64,000 bases of DNA from SZUA-430 sp044220975 (GTDB taxonomy: Bacteria; Pseudomonadota; Alphaproteobacteria; Micropepsales; Micropepsaceae). The stretch lies in contig JBGAPZ010000008.1 of assembly GCA_044220975.1 (NCBI GenBank), positions 42,909 to 106,908 on the forward strand, in the 5' to 3' direction. Of this stretch, positions 17,007 to 25,733 are shown one piece after another. Numbering within the stretch: position 1 is the stretch's first letter; each line of letters starts with the position of its first letter. The notes beneath the pieces are model-generated. The model was not told the DNA's origin, ran no database searches, and saw nothing but the letters and a program-made list of their open reading frames with translations. The position numbers and the translations under genes were made by a program.

Positions 17007-18797
17007 CTAGATAATGATGTCAGCCTGCGTGATCAGTCCGAAGCCGACCCCTGGCAAGTTGAGTTGGAAATGATCGCCGCTCGTCGTGTTCCAGAAGTCG
17101 AAGAGCACGCTGCCGTCATACGCCGCGCCCTGCGCGCCTTCCCAACCAGACTGATTGAGGAATGTGAGATCAAGAAGATCGAGGCCGTCTTCAAAGTGGT
17201 CTTGTGTAACCAGGCCAGACGCTTGTGCCTGGAACACGAATACGTCGGCAAGACCGTTGCCGCCGTTGAGTGGATAGGTCGGCGCAGGCGGAATTAGACC
17301 GGTGCTTCCGCCGACCATATCGTTCAGCCCGAGATTGTGTCCGTCGGAAATGCCGACGAGATTGATTGTGACGACTTCCTGACCTTGGCCGGTGAGCGTC
17401 AACGTCGTGACGGTGAGACCGCTTTGCGCCGCGCTCGCCGACCAGTAGCTGCTGTTGCCCAGATTGAAGGCCGAAACATCCAACTTGTCGACGCCGAGCT
17501 TGAAGTCGTGGATGGTGACTGTGCCCGCGGCCGTGCCGATTTCAAATATGTCGCTCGACGTGTCGCCGAAATCAAAGAACGAGTAGTTGCCGAAGAGGTC
17601 GTCGTTGCCGCCGTCGGCGATCAGGCGGTCGCTGCCGGCGCCGCCGTAGATTTGATCGTTGCCCAGGCCACCTGCGATCGTATCGTTGCCCGCCATGCCG
17701 TCGAGTATGTTCGCCGCAGCATTGCCGGTCAGTGTATCGTTGCCCGAACCGCCGACCAGATCGTCGATGTTGACGAGCGTTCCGTGGTTGTTGGCGTCGA
17801 ACGAATAGGTTCCGGTGGCGAGGTTCGCGCTCGCGCCGGGTTGTCCGGTGAAATAGGCCGTGTCGTGCGCGCCTGTGCCGCCATCCAAGATGTCGACGCC
17901 TTGGGTGGCGTAGAGCCCGTCGGAGCTTGCGCCACCGGTGAGAACGTTGTTACTCGCATTTCCCGTGAGTTGATCGCTGAAATCGCTGCCTGTCAGGTTT
18001 TCGACGTTGATCAGGGTGTCGGTGCCGCCGCCGCCAGTCGCGACGCCCGTCGTCAGGTTTGCGAACGCCCCTTGGTTGTAAGTTGCGTTGGGATTTCCGG
18101 TAAGAACAACCGTGTCGATGCCTGCTCCACCGTTGATGATATCGTTGCCAAGGCCGCCGTCGATAACGTTGTCGCCGGCATTGCCGGTGAGTGTGTCCGC
18201 AAGCGCGGAACCTACCAAGTTCTCGATGCTGTTCAGCGTGCCGTTGGCACCTGTCGCGCTGTAGGTTCCGCTGCTTAGGTTCGCGGTGACGGCACTGGTC
18301 AGGCTGGCGAAATTGATCGTGTCCAAGCCCAGACCGCCGATGATCGTGTCGTTACCGACCGTCGCGATAAACGTATCGTTGCCGGCTGCTCCATCAAGCG
18401 TGTTGTTGCCGGCGCTGCCTTTGATGCGATCGTTGAAACTGGATCCCAATACGTTCTCGATCGCGATCAGCGTGTCGTTGCCCTGACCCATCGCAGTGCC
18501 GGATGTGAGGTCGACATTGACCGCGGCGCCGCCGTCGAACTCCGCCCAATCGATGCCCGATCCGCCGTCGAGTTGATCGTCGCCCTCGCCGCCGTTCAGC
18601 CGGTCGTTGTTGTTCCCGCCGAACAACAGATCGTTGCCGCGGCCGCCCTTCAGAGTATCGTTGCCGTCGCCGCCATCGACGAAGTCATTACCATCGCCTG
18701 CGTCCACAATGTCGTTGCCGCCACGTGCGTTGATCGTGTCGGCGAAGGCCGTTCCGAACAGCGTGTTCGCATTGTTGTTCCCGTTGATGTTTGCCAC
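17007..18797 (-). CDS. RTX-type calcium-binding repeat protein, probably type I secreted
   Basis: A 596-residue acidic Gly/Asn/Asp-rich protein with no N-terminal signal peptide. Residues about 26-85 form consecutive GGxGxDxxx nonapeptides (DGGDGNDTLKGGRGNDLLFG). Similar blocks recur at LTGNAGDNVIDGGLGNDI and LTGNAAANILDGMAGNDTI, separated by about 70-residue linkers with YSATGANGTLNSIENLVGS-like modules. The C-terminal region has two VTIHDFKLGVDKLDVS-like segments, as in serralysin-type secretion ends. Such proteins fold with Ca2+ outside the cell after export by a type I system; no T1SS genes are here. GTG start behind AGGGGA. Confidence 0.88.
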   Translation of the reverse strand: MANINGNNNANTLFGTAFADTINARGGNDIVDAGDGNDFVDGGDGNDTLKGGRGNDLLFGGNNNDRLNGGEGDDQLDGGSGIDWAEFDGGAAVNVDLTSGTAMGQGNDTLIAIENVLGSSFNDRIKGSAGNNTLDGAAGNDTFIATVGNDTIIGGLGLDTINFASLTSAVTANLSSGTYSATGANGTLNSIENLVGSALADTLTGNAGDNVIDGGLGNDIINGGAGIDTVVLTGNPNATYNQGAFANLTTGVATGGGGTDTLINVENLTGSDFSDQLTGNASNNVLTGGASSDGLYATQGVDILDGGTGAHDTAYFTGQPGASANLATGTYSFDANNHGTLVNIDDLVGGSGNDTLTGNAAANILDGMAGNDTIAGGLGNDQIYGGAGSDRLIADGGNDDLFGNYSFFDFGDTSSDIFEIGTAAGTVTIHDFKLGVDKLDVSAFNLGNSSYWSASAAQSGLTVTTLTLTGQGQEVVTINLVGISDGHNLGLNDMVGGSTGLIPPAPTYPLNGGNGLADVFVFQAQASGLVTQDHFEDGLDLLDLTFLNQSGWEGAQGAAYDGSVLFDFWNTTSGDHFQLNLPGVGFGLITQADIII

Positions 18798-18811
18798 GTC
18801 TATTCCCCTGC

Positions 18812-18840
18812 GTTGGCGCGTGAATCACTCGCGCGCCAAC
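18812..18840 (-). repeat. Inverted repeat in the RTX leader
   Basis: A perfect 9-bp inverted repeat (GTTGGCGCG at 18812-18820, CGCGCCAAC at 18832-18840) with an 11-nt loop. It lies 14 nt upstream of the RTX GTG, immediately before the ribosome site. It could be an RNA hairpin affecting initiation or a protein operator; nothing in the sequence decides between them. Confidence 0.5.
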
Positions 18841-18944
18841 TGTCGAGCAATGCGGCAATCACCTGAATCCCAGGAACATGGGGGGAGTAATGCGAACGTG
18901 TGCGCCGTCACAACGTGCGCTTACCATCGCCAAATGTGGCCGAA

Positions 18945-19715
18945 CTATACGTCGTCTTCCTGGTCGGGATGCTCTGCGGCGAGCGTTTCCATCTGCTCTT
19001 CGCTGGAGTTGGCCCACAGGATCAACACCTGCACCATGGCCGCAAAGCCGAGTGCGAAGTAGAGGTACCCTTTCGGGACCGGCGTTCCGAGCGCTTCGGC
19101 GAGCAAGATGAAGCCGACGAGCAGCAGGAAGCTTAGGGCTACGATCTTGATCTCTTTGTGCTTGTCGATGAAGTGCGAGATCGGGTTGATCGCCACCATC
19201 ATCACAAAGACGGCGATGATGATCGCCACGGCCATGACTTCGATGTCTTTTGCGATGCCGACGGCGGTGATGACGGAATCGATCGAAAAGACGATGTCAA
19301 TAATCGCGATCTGAATGATGATCCAGGCAAAGGCGGCGCGCGGCCGTTTGGAGTGCGTCTCCTTGCGCTGCGATTTGTGCGGCCGAACGGCCTCGTTCAT
19401 CTCGACGATCGCCTTCCAGATCAGGAAGAGGCCGCCGAGACCCAGCACGACATCGCGCCAGGTGAGTTCGTGACCGAACAGACCGATGCCGATCTTGCCT
19501 TCGAGATGGGAGAGGTAAAATAGGGTCGCCAATAGCGCGAGCCGCGTGGCCAGTGCCACGGACAGTCCGATCTGGCGCGCGGCGGCGCGATCTGCCTTCG
19601 GCAGCCGGCCCGCTAAGATCGCTATAAAGACGATATTGTCGACACCGAGCACGATCTCGAGCGCCGTCAAAGTGAAAAAGGCAAACCAGACTTGCGGGTC
19701 TAGAAGAAATTCCAT
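18945..19715 (-). CDS. TerC-family integral membrane protein
   Basis: A 256-residue protein with about seven helices. It has the family signature LTALEIVLGVDNIVFIAILA near the N-terminus and VFSIDSVITAVGIA in the middle; the Asp residues of these two helices (GVDN and SID) are characteristic of TerC/YoaE/Alx proteins and are thought to take part in metal (Mn2+) handling. The short YoaE-like form without CBS domains fits its length. The large metal block lies 30 kb away, so no direct operon link. ATG at 19715 is only 72 nt from tRNA-Val and may share its upstream promoter region. Confidence 0.9.
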   Translation of the reverse strand: MEFLLDPQVWFAFFTLTALEIVLGVDNIVFIAILAGRLPKADRAAARQIGLSVALATRLALLATLFYLSHLEGKIGIGLFGHELTWRDVVLGLGGLFLIWKAIVEMNEAVRPHKSQRKETHSKRPRAAFAWIIIQIAIIDIVFSIDSVITAVGIAKDIEVMAVAIIIAVFVMMVAINPISHFIDKHKEIKIVALSFLLLVGFILLAEALGTPVPKGYLYFALGFAAMVQVLILWANSSEEQMETLAAEHPDQEDDV

Positions 19716-19786
19716 CGGGCGCGCGTCAACCTAGATGTGCTGATGTGGGTGGCGCAGACGCGCTTCGCCAGAGGGGCAGTGTAGAA

Positions 19787-19861
19787 TGGTGGGCGCGGCA
19801 AGGATTGAACTTGCGACCTCTCCCGTGTGAAGGGAATGCTCTCCCGCTGAGCTACGCACCC
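19787..19861 (-). tRNA. tRNA-Val (anticodon CAC)
   Basis: A 75-nt cloverleaf including an encoded CCA (19787-19789). The acceptor stem GGGTGCG pairs with CGCGCCC, the D arm carries AGCTCAGCGGGAGAGC, the anticodon stem TTCCC/GGGAG encloses the loop TTCACAC with CAC at the anticodon position, and the T arm has GTTCAATCC. It decodes GUG. Its promoter can be read upstream at 19879-19908. Confidence 0.95.
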
Positions 19862-19878
19862 ATTTCTGGTGGGCAATG

Positions 19879-19908
19879 CCTATAGGGGCGCACCCTCCGC
19901 CAAGTCAA
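19879..19908 (-). promoter_or_regulatory. Sigma70-type promoter of tRNA-Val
   Basis: On the minus strand TTGACT (19903-19908, 5/6 to TTGACA) is followed after 18 nt by TATAGG (19879-19884, 4/6 to TATAAT). The expected start near 19872 is about 10 nt before the mature tRNA 5' end. The -35 box overlaps the stop codon of the broken gph gene. Confidence 0.7.
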
Positions 19909-20488
19909 GCGCGGACCAGGCTGTTAAGTGCTTGTTCCAACGCGTCGAAATGATCGATCACGGCATCGGCACCCAGCTCGCGTGGCGGAATCTCCGTGTA
20001 GCCGAAGCTGACGACCACGACAGGCACATTTGCGGCACGGGCCGTCTTCACGTCGGTCTCGCTGTCGCCGACAAGCACTGCGCTTGCCGGGTTGCCGCCC
20101 AGCGCCGAGATCGTGTCGAGCAGGTGGCGCGGATCGGGCTTACGGTAAGGACGGCTGTCGGCACCCAGGATCACTGGGAACAGTGCACGAAACTTCAGTT
20201 CGTTCATCAATTTGAGCGAGAGCGCTTCTGGCTTGTTCGTGCAGATGCCGAGCCTACGACCGCGTTCAGCAAGGCGCCTGACGACCGCTTCGGCGCGCTC
20301 GAACGGGCGGCTTAGGAGCGCGTGAGGACTCTTGCGCCGCGGCCGACCATGTGGCGCACCTCGTCGAGGGGGACCTCGCGCCTGCCCTTCGCGCGCATGA
20401 CGGCGTTCAACGCGGCCGTCAGGTCCGGCGCTGTGTCGACAAGCGTGCCATCGAGATCGAATACGATCGTTTCGGGGTATGGCGTCAA
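19905..20488 (-). pseudogene. gph: Phosphoglycolate phosphatase-like HAD gene, broken by internal deletion and frameshift
   Basis: From a TTG at 20488 the frame reads MTPYPETIVFDLDGTLVDTA (HAD motif I), then DEVRHMVGRGARVLTRS and a TAA at 20312-20314, giving 58 residues. The rest of the gene continues in another frame: LLSRPFERAEAVVRRLAERG, then GICTNKPEAL (motif II/III region), GADSRPYRKPDP with the conserved Lys, and VLVGDSETDVKTARAA (motif IV). Compared with intact alphaproteobacterial Gph (about 225 residues), about 33 residues of the helical cap between VGRGARVL and SRPF are missing, and the loss is not a multiple of three. Gph removes 2-phosphoglycolate. Either a true pseudogene or an assembly error. 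Confidence 0.85.
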
Positions 20489-20640
20489 GGTGTTAATACT
20501 CTCAATGGCTTAGATGCGGGCATGTCGCATAGCCCGGCAAGAAAGCGAAACAATAATTTTATTTCGCCGCATTCGACCCCCATGTAAGCGTCCACTCACC
20601 CGACTACCCTCGTACTCCCTCGATTCTGTGATGGTTTGAT

Positions 20641-22014
20641 TTGAGCTCTCCCTCGCATCGCGGCCAGCTCGCGGCGGTTGTTCTTGCGGCCGGCAAGGGC
20701 ACGCGCATGAAGTCTGCGCGTCCCAAGGTTTTGCATGAGGTCGCGGGTCTTGCGATCCTCGGTCACATTCTGACCGCGTTGAAGTCGATCGGTGTCGGCA
20801 AGCTTGTGGTTGTCGTTGGGCCGGATCAAGACGACGTTGCCGCGTTCGCGCGTGGCTTCGGTGCGGAGACTGCTGTGCAAGCGACGCAGCAGGGAACGGG
20901 CGATGCCGCGCGAAGTGCTCTTGGCGCGCTCACGGGTTTCGCAGGTGATGTCAGCGTGCTCTACGGCGATAACCCATTGCTCACCGTTGCCACGCTTGAG
21001 ACGTTGTTCGCGGCGCGGGCGGCGGGTGCCGACCTTGCACTGATGGGGTTCAATCCGGAAGACTCTGCACCTTATGGACGGTTGGTCCAGCTTGCGAACG
21101 GAGATCTCGACCGTATCGTCGAAGCGCGCGATGCGACGGTGGAGCAGACGCGGATCGGCTTTTGCAATGCCGGTGGATTTACGCTCGACGCGGCTCTGTT
21201 GCGGATGCTGCTCGGCGAACTCAAGAACGAAAACGCCCAGCGCGAATATTATCTGACGGATATCGTCAACGGCGCGCGTCGGCGGAATCTGCGATGCGTT
21301 GCGGTCGAGGTGCCGGCCGAAGATGTGCTCGGCATCAATTCGCGCGTTGAGCTTGCGCAGGTCGAGCGGATCATGCAGCGCCGCTTGCGCGAGCGCGCCA
21401 TGCTGGGCGGAGCGACGATGACCGACCCCGAGACGGTGTGGCTCAGCCACGACACGAAGATCGGCAGCGACGTCACCATTGGGCCCAACGTGTTCTTCGG
21501 ACCAAAGGTCATCGTTGCAGACAATGTGCGCATCAACGCATTTTGCCATTTCGAGGCTTGCTCGATCTCCGAGAGGGCGATCGTGGGGCCCTATGCGCGG
21601 CTGCGGCCAGGTGCGCAGATCGGTCGCGACGTTCATATCGGCAATTTCGTCGAAGTGAAGAAGTCGGTGATCGAAGACGGCGCGAAGGCGAATCATCTTT
21701 CCTACATCGGCGATGCGTACGTTGGCGCACGCGCAAATATTGGCGCAGGTACGATTACGTGTAACTACGACGGCTTCGACAAGCATGTGACCGAGATCGG
21801 CGCGGATGCGTTTATCGGATCGAACACAGCGCTTGTAGCACCCGTCAAAGTGGGTGCCGGTGCGAATGTCGGTGCGGGCAGCGTCATCACGAAAGACGTC
21901 GAGAAGGATGCGCTTGCAGTGGAGCGCGCTGATCAAAGGCAAATCCCCGGTTGGGCTGCGAAGTTCCGGGCGACGAAGAAAGCCGAAAAAGCAGCCAAGG
22001 CGAAGAAGGAGTAG
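20641..22014 (+). CDS. glmU: Bifunctional GlcNAc-1-P uridyltransferase / GlcN-1-P acetyltransferase
   Basis: A 457-residue GlmU of normal length. The N-terminal pyrophosphorylase domain has LAAVVLAAGKGTRMKSARPK (nucleotide loop) and YGDNPLL; the C-terminal left-handed beta-helix has hexapeptide repeats from about residue 255, with RPGAQIGRDVHIGNFVEVKK and the acetyltransferase stretch NHLSYIGDAYVGARANIGAG. It makes UDP-GlcNAc for peptidoglycan and LPS in the cytoplasm. The start is TTG at 20641; upstream an in-frame stop follows closely, so there is no alternative. Its stop lies 5 nt before glmS: a two-gene amino-sugar operon. Confidence 0.96.
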   Translation: MSSPSHRGQLAAVVLAAGKGTRMKSARPKVLHEVAGLAILGHILTALKSIGVGKLVVVVGPDQDDVAAFARGFGAETAVQATQQGTGDAARSALGALTGFAGDVSVLYGDNPLLTVATLETLFAARAAGADLALMGFNPEDSAPYGRLVQLANGDLDRIVEARDATVEQTRIGFCNAGGFTLDAALLRMLLGELKNENAQREYYLTDIVNGARRRNLRCVAVEVPAEDVLGINSRVELAQVERIMQRRLRERAMLGGATMTDPETVWLSHDTKIGSDVTIGPNVFFGPKVIVADNVRINAFCHFEACSISERAIVGPYARLRPGAQIGRDVHIGNFVEVKKSVIEDGAKANHLSYIGDAYVGARANIGAGTITCNYDGFDKHVTEIGADAFIGSNTALVAPVKVGAGANVGAGSVITKDVEKDALAVERADQRQIPGWAAKFRATKKAEKAAKAKKE

Positions 22015-22019
22015 GGGCC

Positions 22020-23843
22020 ATGTGCGGGATCGTCGGCATCGTCGGCAGGCCAGATGCTGCGCCTGTTATTTTGGAATCGCTGAAGCGGCTGGAGTATCGC
22101 GGCTACGACTCCGCTGGCATCGCCACGCTTGTGAATGGGCAGATCGAAAGGCGGCGCGCGCCGGGCAAGCTCTCGGGTCTCGACAAGGTATTGCACGACA
22201 AGCCGTTGCTAGGTTCTACGGGGATCGGGCATACGCGGTGGGCAACGCACGGCGTTCCCAACGAGACGAACGCGCATCCACACGCGTCGGATCGTGTTGC
22301 CGTCGTTCACAACGGCATCATCGAGAATTTCCGCGAGCTGCGCGAAGAGCTTGAGGCCAAGGGTCACAAGTTCCACACAGAAACGGACACAGAAGTCTCT
22401 GTGCATTTGATCACGGAGTACCTGAATCAAGGCATGGAGCCAATCAAGGCTGCGGCGACCGCGATCCGGCGGCTGCGCGGTGCGTTCGCGCTCGGCATCA
22501 TCTTCAAGGATCACGAGGGATTGGTAATCGGCGCGCGCAGCGGGCCACCGCTTGCGGTCGGGTTTGGCGAAAAGGAGATGTACCTCGGCTCAGACGCCTT
22601 CGCGCTGGCGCCGCTCACGAACAAGATCGCCTATCTGGAAGACGGCGATTTGGCCGTCGTCCGCGCTGATAGTGTCGCGATTTACGACGCGAACGATCGG
22701 CCGGTGAACCGGGAAGTGCAGACCACGACGATTTCGGCCAGCCTTGTCGACAAAGGTTCGCACCGGCACTTCATGGCGAAGGAGATATTCGAGCAGCCGG
22801 AGGTGGTGGGACATACCCTGCACAGCGTGATCAATTTGGTGGCGCAGGCCGTTGCATTGCCGAAGATGCCGTTCGACTTCGCGACGGTGCCGAAGCTCAC
22901 GATGGTGGCGTGCGGGACGGCGTCTTATGCGACGCTTGTTGCCAAGTATTGGTTCGAGAAGCTAGCGCGCATGTCGGTGGAGATCGATGTGGCATCGGAG
23001 TTCCGCTATCGCGAAGCGCCGATGCCGCGGGGCGGGTTAGCGCTGTTCGTGTCGCAGTCGGGTGAAACGGCCGACACGCTTGCCGCGCTCAGATATTGCA
23101 AGGATCAGGCGCAGCACATCGCCTCGATCGTCAACGTGCCGATGAGTTCAATCGCGCGCGAATCCGAGATCGTATTCCCGACGCATGCTGGGCCTGAACT
23201 CGGTGTCGCCTCGACGAAGGCGTTCACGTGTCAACTGGCGGTGCTGGCTTCGCTTGCGATCGCGGCCGGCCGAGCGCGTGGCGCTTTGACTGCAAGCGAC
23301 GAAGCACATTTGACACGCGCGCTCATGGAAGTGCCGCGGCACATGTTGGCGCTGCTGGCGCAGGATGGGATCTATCAGGCTTTGGCGCATGAGCTCGCCA
23401 AGGCGCGCGACGTGCTCTATCTCGGGCGCGGACTTGCCTATCCGATTGCGCTCGAAGGTGCGCTGAAACTCAAGGAAATTTCCTACATTCACGCCGAGGG
23501 CTATGCCGCCGGCGAGCTGAAGCACGGGCCGATCGCGCTCATTGACGAAGACGTGCCGGTAATCGTGCTCGCACCTCACGATGCGCTGTTCGAGAAGACG
23601 ATCTCGAACATGCAAGAGACGATGGCGCGTAAGGGCAAGGTGGTGCTCATCTCCGACAAGCGCGGGTTGGAACTCGCCGGGGATAAAGTTTGGGCACGTA
23701 TCGAGGTGCCAAAGGCGGATCCGTTTGTGGCACCGCTGCTCTATTCGATCCCCGTGCAACTGCTCGCCTATCACACAGCCGTCGTGAAGGGTACGGACGT
23801 GGATCAGCCGCGCAACTTAGCGAAGTCTGTGACGGTGGAGTAA
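22020..23843 (+). CDS. glmS: Glutamine--fructose-6-phosphate aminotransferase
   Basis: A 607-residue GlmS, the usual length. The N-terminal Ntn glutaminase begins MCGIVGIVG with the catalytic Cys2 and has IGHTRWATHG; two SIS isomerase domains follow, with VACGTASYAT, LFVSQSGETADTLAAL and the C-terminal NLAKSVTVE. It makes glucosamine-6-P from fructose-6-P and glutamine, supplying the pathway that GlmU ends. The ATG at 22020 follows AAGGAG that lies across the end of glmU. The open frame extends upstream, but Cys2 fixes this start. No glmS ribozyme is expected or seen. Confidence 0.97.
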   Translation: MCGIVGIVGRPDAAPVILESLKRLEYRGYDSAGIATLVNGQIERRRAPGKLSGLDKVLHDKPLLGSTGIGHTRWATHGVPNETNAHPHASDRVAVVHNGIIENFRELREELEAKGHKFHTETDTEVSVHLITEYLNQGMEPIKAAATAIRRLRGAFALGIIFKDHEGLVIGARSGPPLAVGFGEKEMYLGSDAFALAPLTNKIAYLEDGDLAVVRADSVAIYDANDRPVNREVQTTTISASLVDKGSHRHFMAKEIFEQPEVVGHTLHSVINLVAQAVALPKMPFDFATVPKLTMVACGTASYATLVAKYWFEKLARMSVEIDVASEFRYREAPMPRGGLALFVSQSGETADTLAALRYCKDQAQHIASIVNVPMSSIARESEIVFPTHAGPELGVASTKAFTCQLAVLASLAIAAGRARGALTASDEAHLTRALMEVPRHMLALLAQDGIYQALAHELAKARDVLYLGRGLAYPIALEGALKLKEISYIHAEGYAAGELKHGPIALIDEDVPVIVLAPHDALFEKTISNMQETMARKGKVVLISDKRGLELAGDKVWARIEVPKADPFVAPLLYSIPVQLLAYHTAVVKGTDVDQPRNLAKSVTVE

Positions 23844-23847
23844 CCCG

Positions 23848-24525
23848 CTAGTTCGCGGCGATGGCGACTTCGTTGAAGATCGCGAAGTAGTGGCACGTGG
23901 CCGCCACGAGGACGAGCCAATGCCAGATCGCATTCTGGTAGGGCAGGCGATCCCAAAGGTGGAACAAGACGCCGATTGTGTAGATGACGCCGCCAACGGC
24001 GATGAGGTAGAGGCTGTTCATCGACACGGCTTGTAGCAGCGGATTAAATGCTGCGACGATTGACCAGCCCAAGCCTAGATAAAGGACGATGGTGACCGAC
24101 TCCCACCGGCGTGGGAATGCGAGCTTCAGTGCTGCACCGGCGAGCGCTGCCGTCCACACAAACGCGAGCAGGCCAAAGCCCCAGTCGCCGCCCATGCGGT
24201 TCAAGAGCAACGGGGTGTATGTGCCGGCTATCATGATGAAGATCGCGGCATGATCGAAACGGCGCCACAGTTCTTTGGTGGGCGACGGTGGCCAGAGATT
24301 GTAACCGGCCGAGCAGGTGAGCATTGCGAGCAGGCCCAATCCATAGAGGCCGGCGCCGATAATCAGCAGACCTTCGTCGTGGTGCGAGGCGGTGATCAGA
24401 AGTGCGATCGTGGCAACGAACCCGAAGGCCAAGCCCGTGATGTGCGCGGCAGCGTCGGCCAGGACTTCCCCACGCGAGTAGCTGGGGAAGCGGAATTCGT
24501 TCCTAGTGTCGCTCTCAATCGTCAT
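23848..24525 (-). CDS. Hemolysin III / PAQR family membrane protein
   Basis: A 225-residue seven-helix protein. EVLADAAAHITGLAFGF contains the helix 1 His, YNLWPPSPTKELWRRFDHAAIFIMIAGTYTP holds Asp/His of the PAQR metal site, and FHLWDRLPYQNAIWHWLVLVAA ends with the last His pair. In eukaryotic PAQRs these residues bind Zn2+ in a hydrolase site; bacterial members (TrhA) affect membrane energetics. It is convergent with glmS (4 nt between stops). Confidence 0.9.
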   Translation of the reverse strand: MTIESDTRNEFRFPSYSRGEVLADAAAHITGLAFGFVATIALLITASHHDEGLLIIGAGLYGLGLLAMLTCSAGYNLWPPSPTKELWRRFDHAAIFIMIAGTYTPLLLNRMGGDWGFGLLAFVWTAALAGAALKLAFPRRWESVTIVLYLGLGWSIVAAFNPLLQAVSMNSLYLIAVGGVIYTIGVLFHLWDRLPYQNAIWHWLVLVAATCHYFAIFNEVAIAAN

Positions 24526-24867
24526 GACACCACTTCAAACCCGCACCTTGGCGAAAACGTGGCGGAACGTGTGATCCACACAGTCCAACACGCGGTTGTG
24601 ACACACTGCCATCAATTGGTTCAGGAACGGTCAATGCGCGTCGATTTGCTGTGACGAGATTCACGTCCGCTTAACCAACGAAATCCCGAGCGTTCTTCGG
24701 CGTGACCGCTATCACTTCACGAATGGGGGCCAATTTGCGACAGCGCCGAAACAAACGGTGCTTGCTGCACTGCCGATACGAGACCCACATCTTTGATGCG
24801 ACGCTTACGATTTGAGAGCATCCCGACCTTTGATCAAGGTATCGATCCGATAGGTTCGACGAACAAA

Positions 24868-24890
24868 ATTCCCTTTCGTTCACAGGGAAT
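24868..24890. repeat. Inverted repeat upstream of the rpiA promoter
   Basis: ATTCCCT (24868-24874) and AGGGAAT (24884-24890) form a perfect 7-bp inverted repeat with a 9-nt spacer, ending 14 nt before the -35 box of rpiA. It could be an activator or repressor site; there is no run of T that would make it a terminator. Confidence 0.35.
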
Positions 24891-24904
24891 CCCGATATCG
24901 CCCT

Positions 24905-24934
24905 TTGCCGTCGCGCTCAGATGCGGCCTATAGT
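24905..24934 (+). promoter_or_regulatory. Promoter of rpiA giving a leaderless start
   Basis: TTGCCG (24905-24910) and TATAGT (24929-24934) with an 18-nt spacer. Transcription should begin about 7 nt after the -10 box, at or next to the A of the rpiA ATG (24941). No ribosome site is present in the 6 nt between. Confidence 0.55.
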
Positions 24935-24940
24935 GCGGGT

Positions 24941-25657
24941 ATGAGCAACAACCCGACCATCGACGATCAAAAACGTGCCGCCGCCGAAGCGGCTCTTGAA
25001 TATGTGAAACCGGGCATGCGCCTGGGGCTCGGAACCGGATCGACGGCCGAGCATTTCGTTCGGGTACTGGCACCACGCGTTAAAGCTGGGATGAAGCTCA
25101 CGACCGTGGCGACGTCGGAGCGAACGGCGGCTTTGGCGCGGGAGCTAGGGATCGTTGTCGGCGACCTCGATACGGTGCGGCATCTCGATCTCACGGTCGA
25201 CGGTGCGGACGAGGTTGGTCCCAATCTCACGCTGATCAAGGGCGGCGGCGGCGCACTTCTTCGAGAGAAGATCGTGGCGTCGGCTTCCGACCGCATGATT
25301 GTGATCGCCGACGAAGCGAAGGTCGTCGACACACTGGGGCTATTTCCGCTGCCGGTTGAGATTGTGCCGTTTGCGCATGCCGTCACGATGGAGCGGATTG
25401 CTGATGCGGCCGCGAAGTGCGGTTGTTCACAGAACCTCATGCGCATGCGCGGGGGCGAGAGCCATCCGTTCAAGACCGATAGCGGCAATTACATTGCCGA
25501 CTGCGCGGCGGAAAGCATTCCCGATCCAGAACGTTTGGCGCGGATGTTGGAGGCTATCCCAGGCGTGGTGGACCACGGCTTGTTCTTGTCGCTAGCAAGC
25601 GCCGCTCTTATTGGCACGGCTAGTGGGGTTCGGGTTATCGAACCGCCGCGTCGCTAA
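24941..25657 (+). CDS. rpiA: Ribose-5-phosphate isomerase A
   Basis: A 238-residue RpiA. MRLGLGTGSTAEHFV is the phosphate-binding loop; DLTVDGADEVGPNLTLIKGGGGALLREKIVA carries the catalytic Asp/Glu/Lys set. It interconverts ribose-5-P and ribulose-5-P in the cytoplasm. The ATG at 24941 is chosen because upstream codons overlap a good promoter; if so the mRNA is leaderless. In many alphaproteobacteria gph, rpiA and glutathione reductase sit close together, and the broken gph 4.5 kb away fits a rearranged version. Confidence 0.95.
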   Translation: MSNNPTIDDQKRAAAEAALEYVKPGMRLGLGTGSTAEHFVRVLAPRVKAGMKLTTVATSERTAALARELGIVVGDLDTVRHLDLTVDGADEVGPNLTLIKGGGGALLREKIVASASDRMIVIADEAKVVDTLGLFPLPVEIVPFAHAVTMERIADAAAKCGCSQNLMRMRGGESHPFKTDSGNYIADCAAESIPDPERLARMLEAIPGVVDHGLFLSLASAALIGTASGVRVIEPPRR

Positions 25658-25733
25658 GCCGGCGTTACACAGGATTAACCGCGCGGCATTGTGAAACTGG
25701 CAATGCCCGTTCGCGCGGGCTATTTAACCCTGC

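Larger units (their letters stand above)
24526..24940. other. Intergenic region between PAQR and rpiA
   Basis: About 415 nt without a convincing gene. Short open frames here have no recognisable family and no ribosome site. It holds the leader of the PAQR gene on one side and, near the rpiA end, an inverted repeat (24868-24890) and a promoter (24905-24934), listed separately. Confidence 0.6.

Noticed and set aside
19787..20488. Possible integrated element at tRNA-Val
   Set aside because: No integrase or partial duplicate of the tRNA end was seen; the neighbouring broken gph is better explained by a simple deletion.
20596..21942. 448-codon open frame opposite glmU
   Set aside because: Antisense to a clear glmU and Arg/His-rich; no domain or ribosome site.
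24671..24883. 70-codon minus-strand frame in the PAQR-rpiA gap
   Set aside because: No ribosome site, no hydrophobic or domain pattern, and it overlaps the inverted repeat before rpiA.
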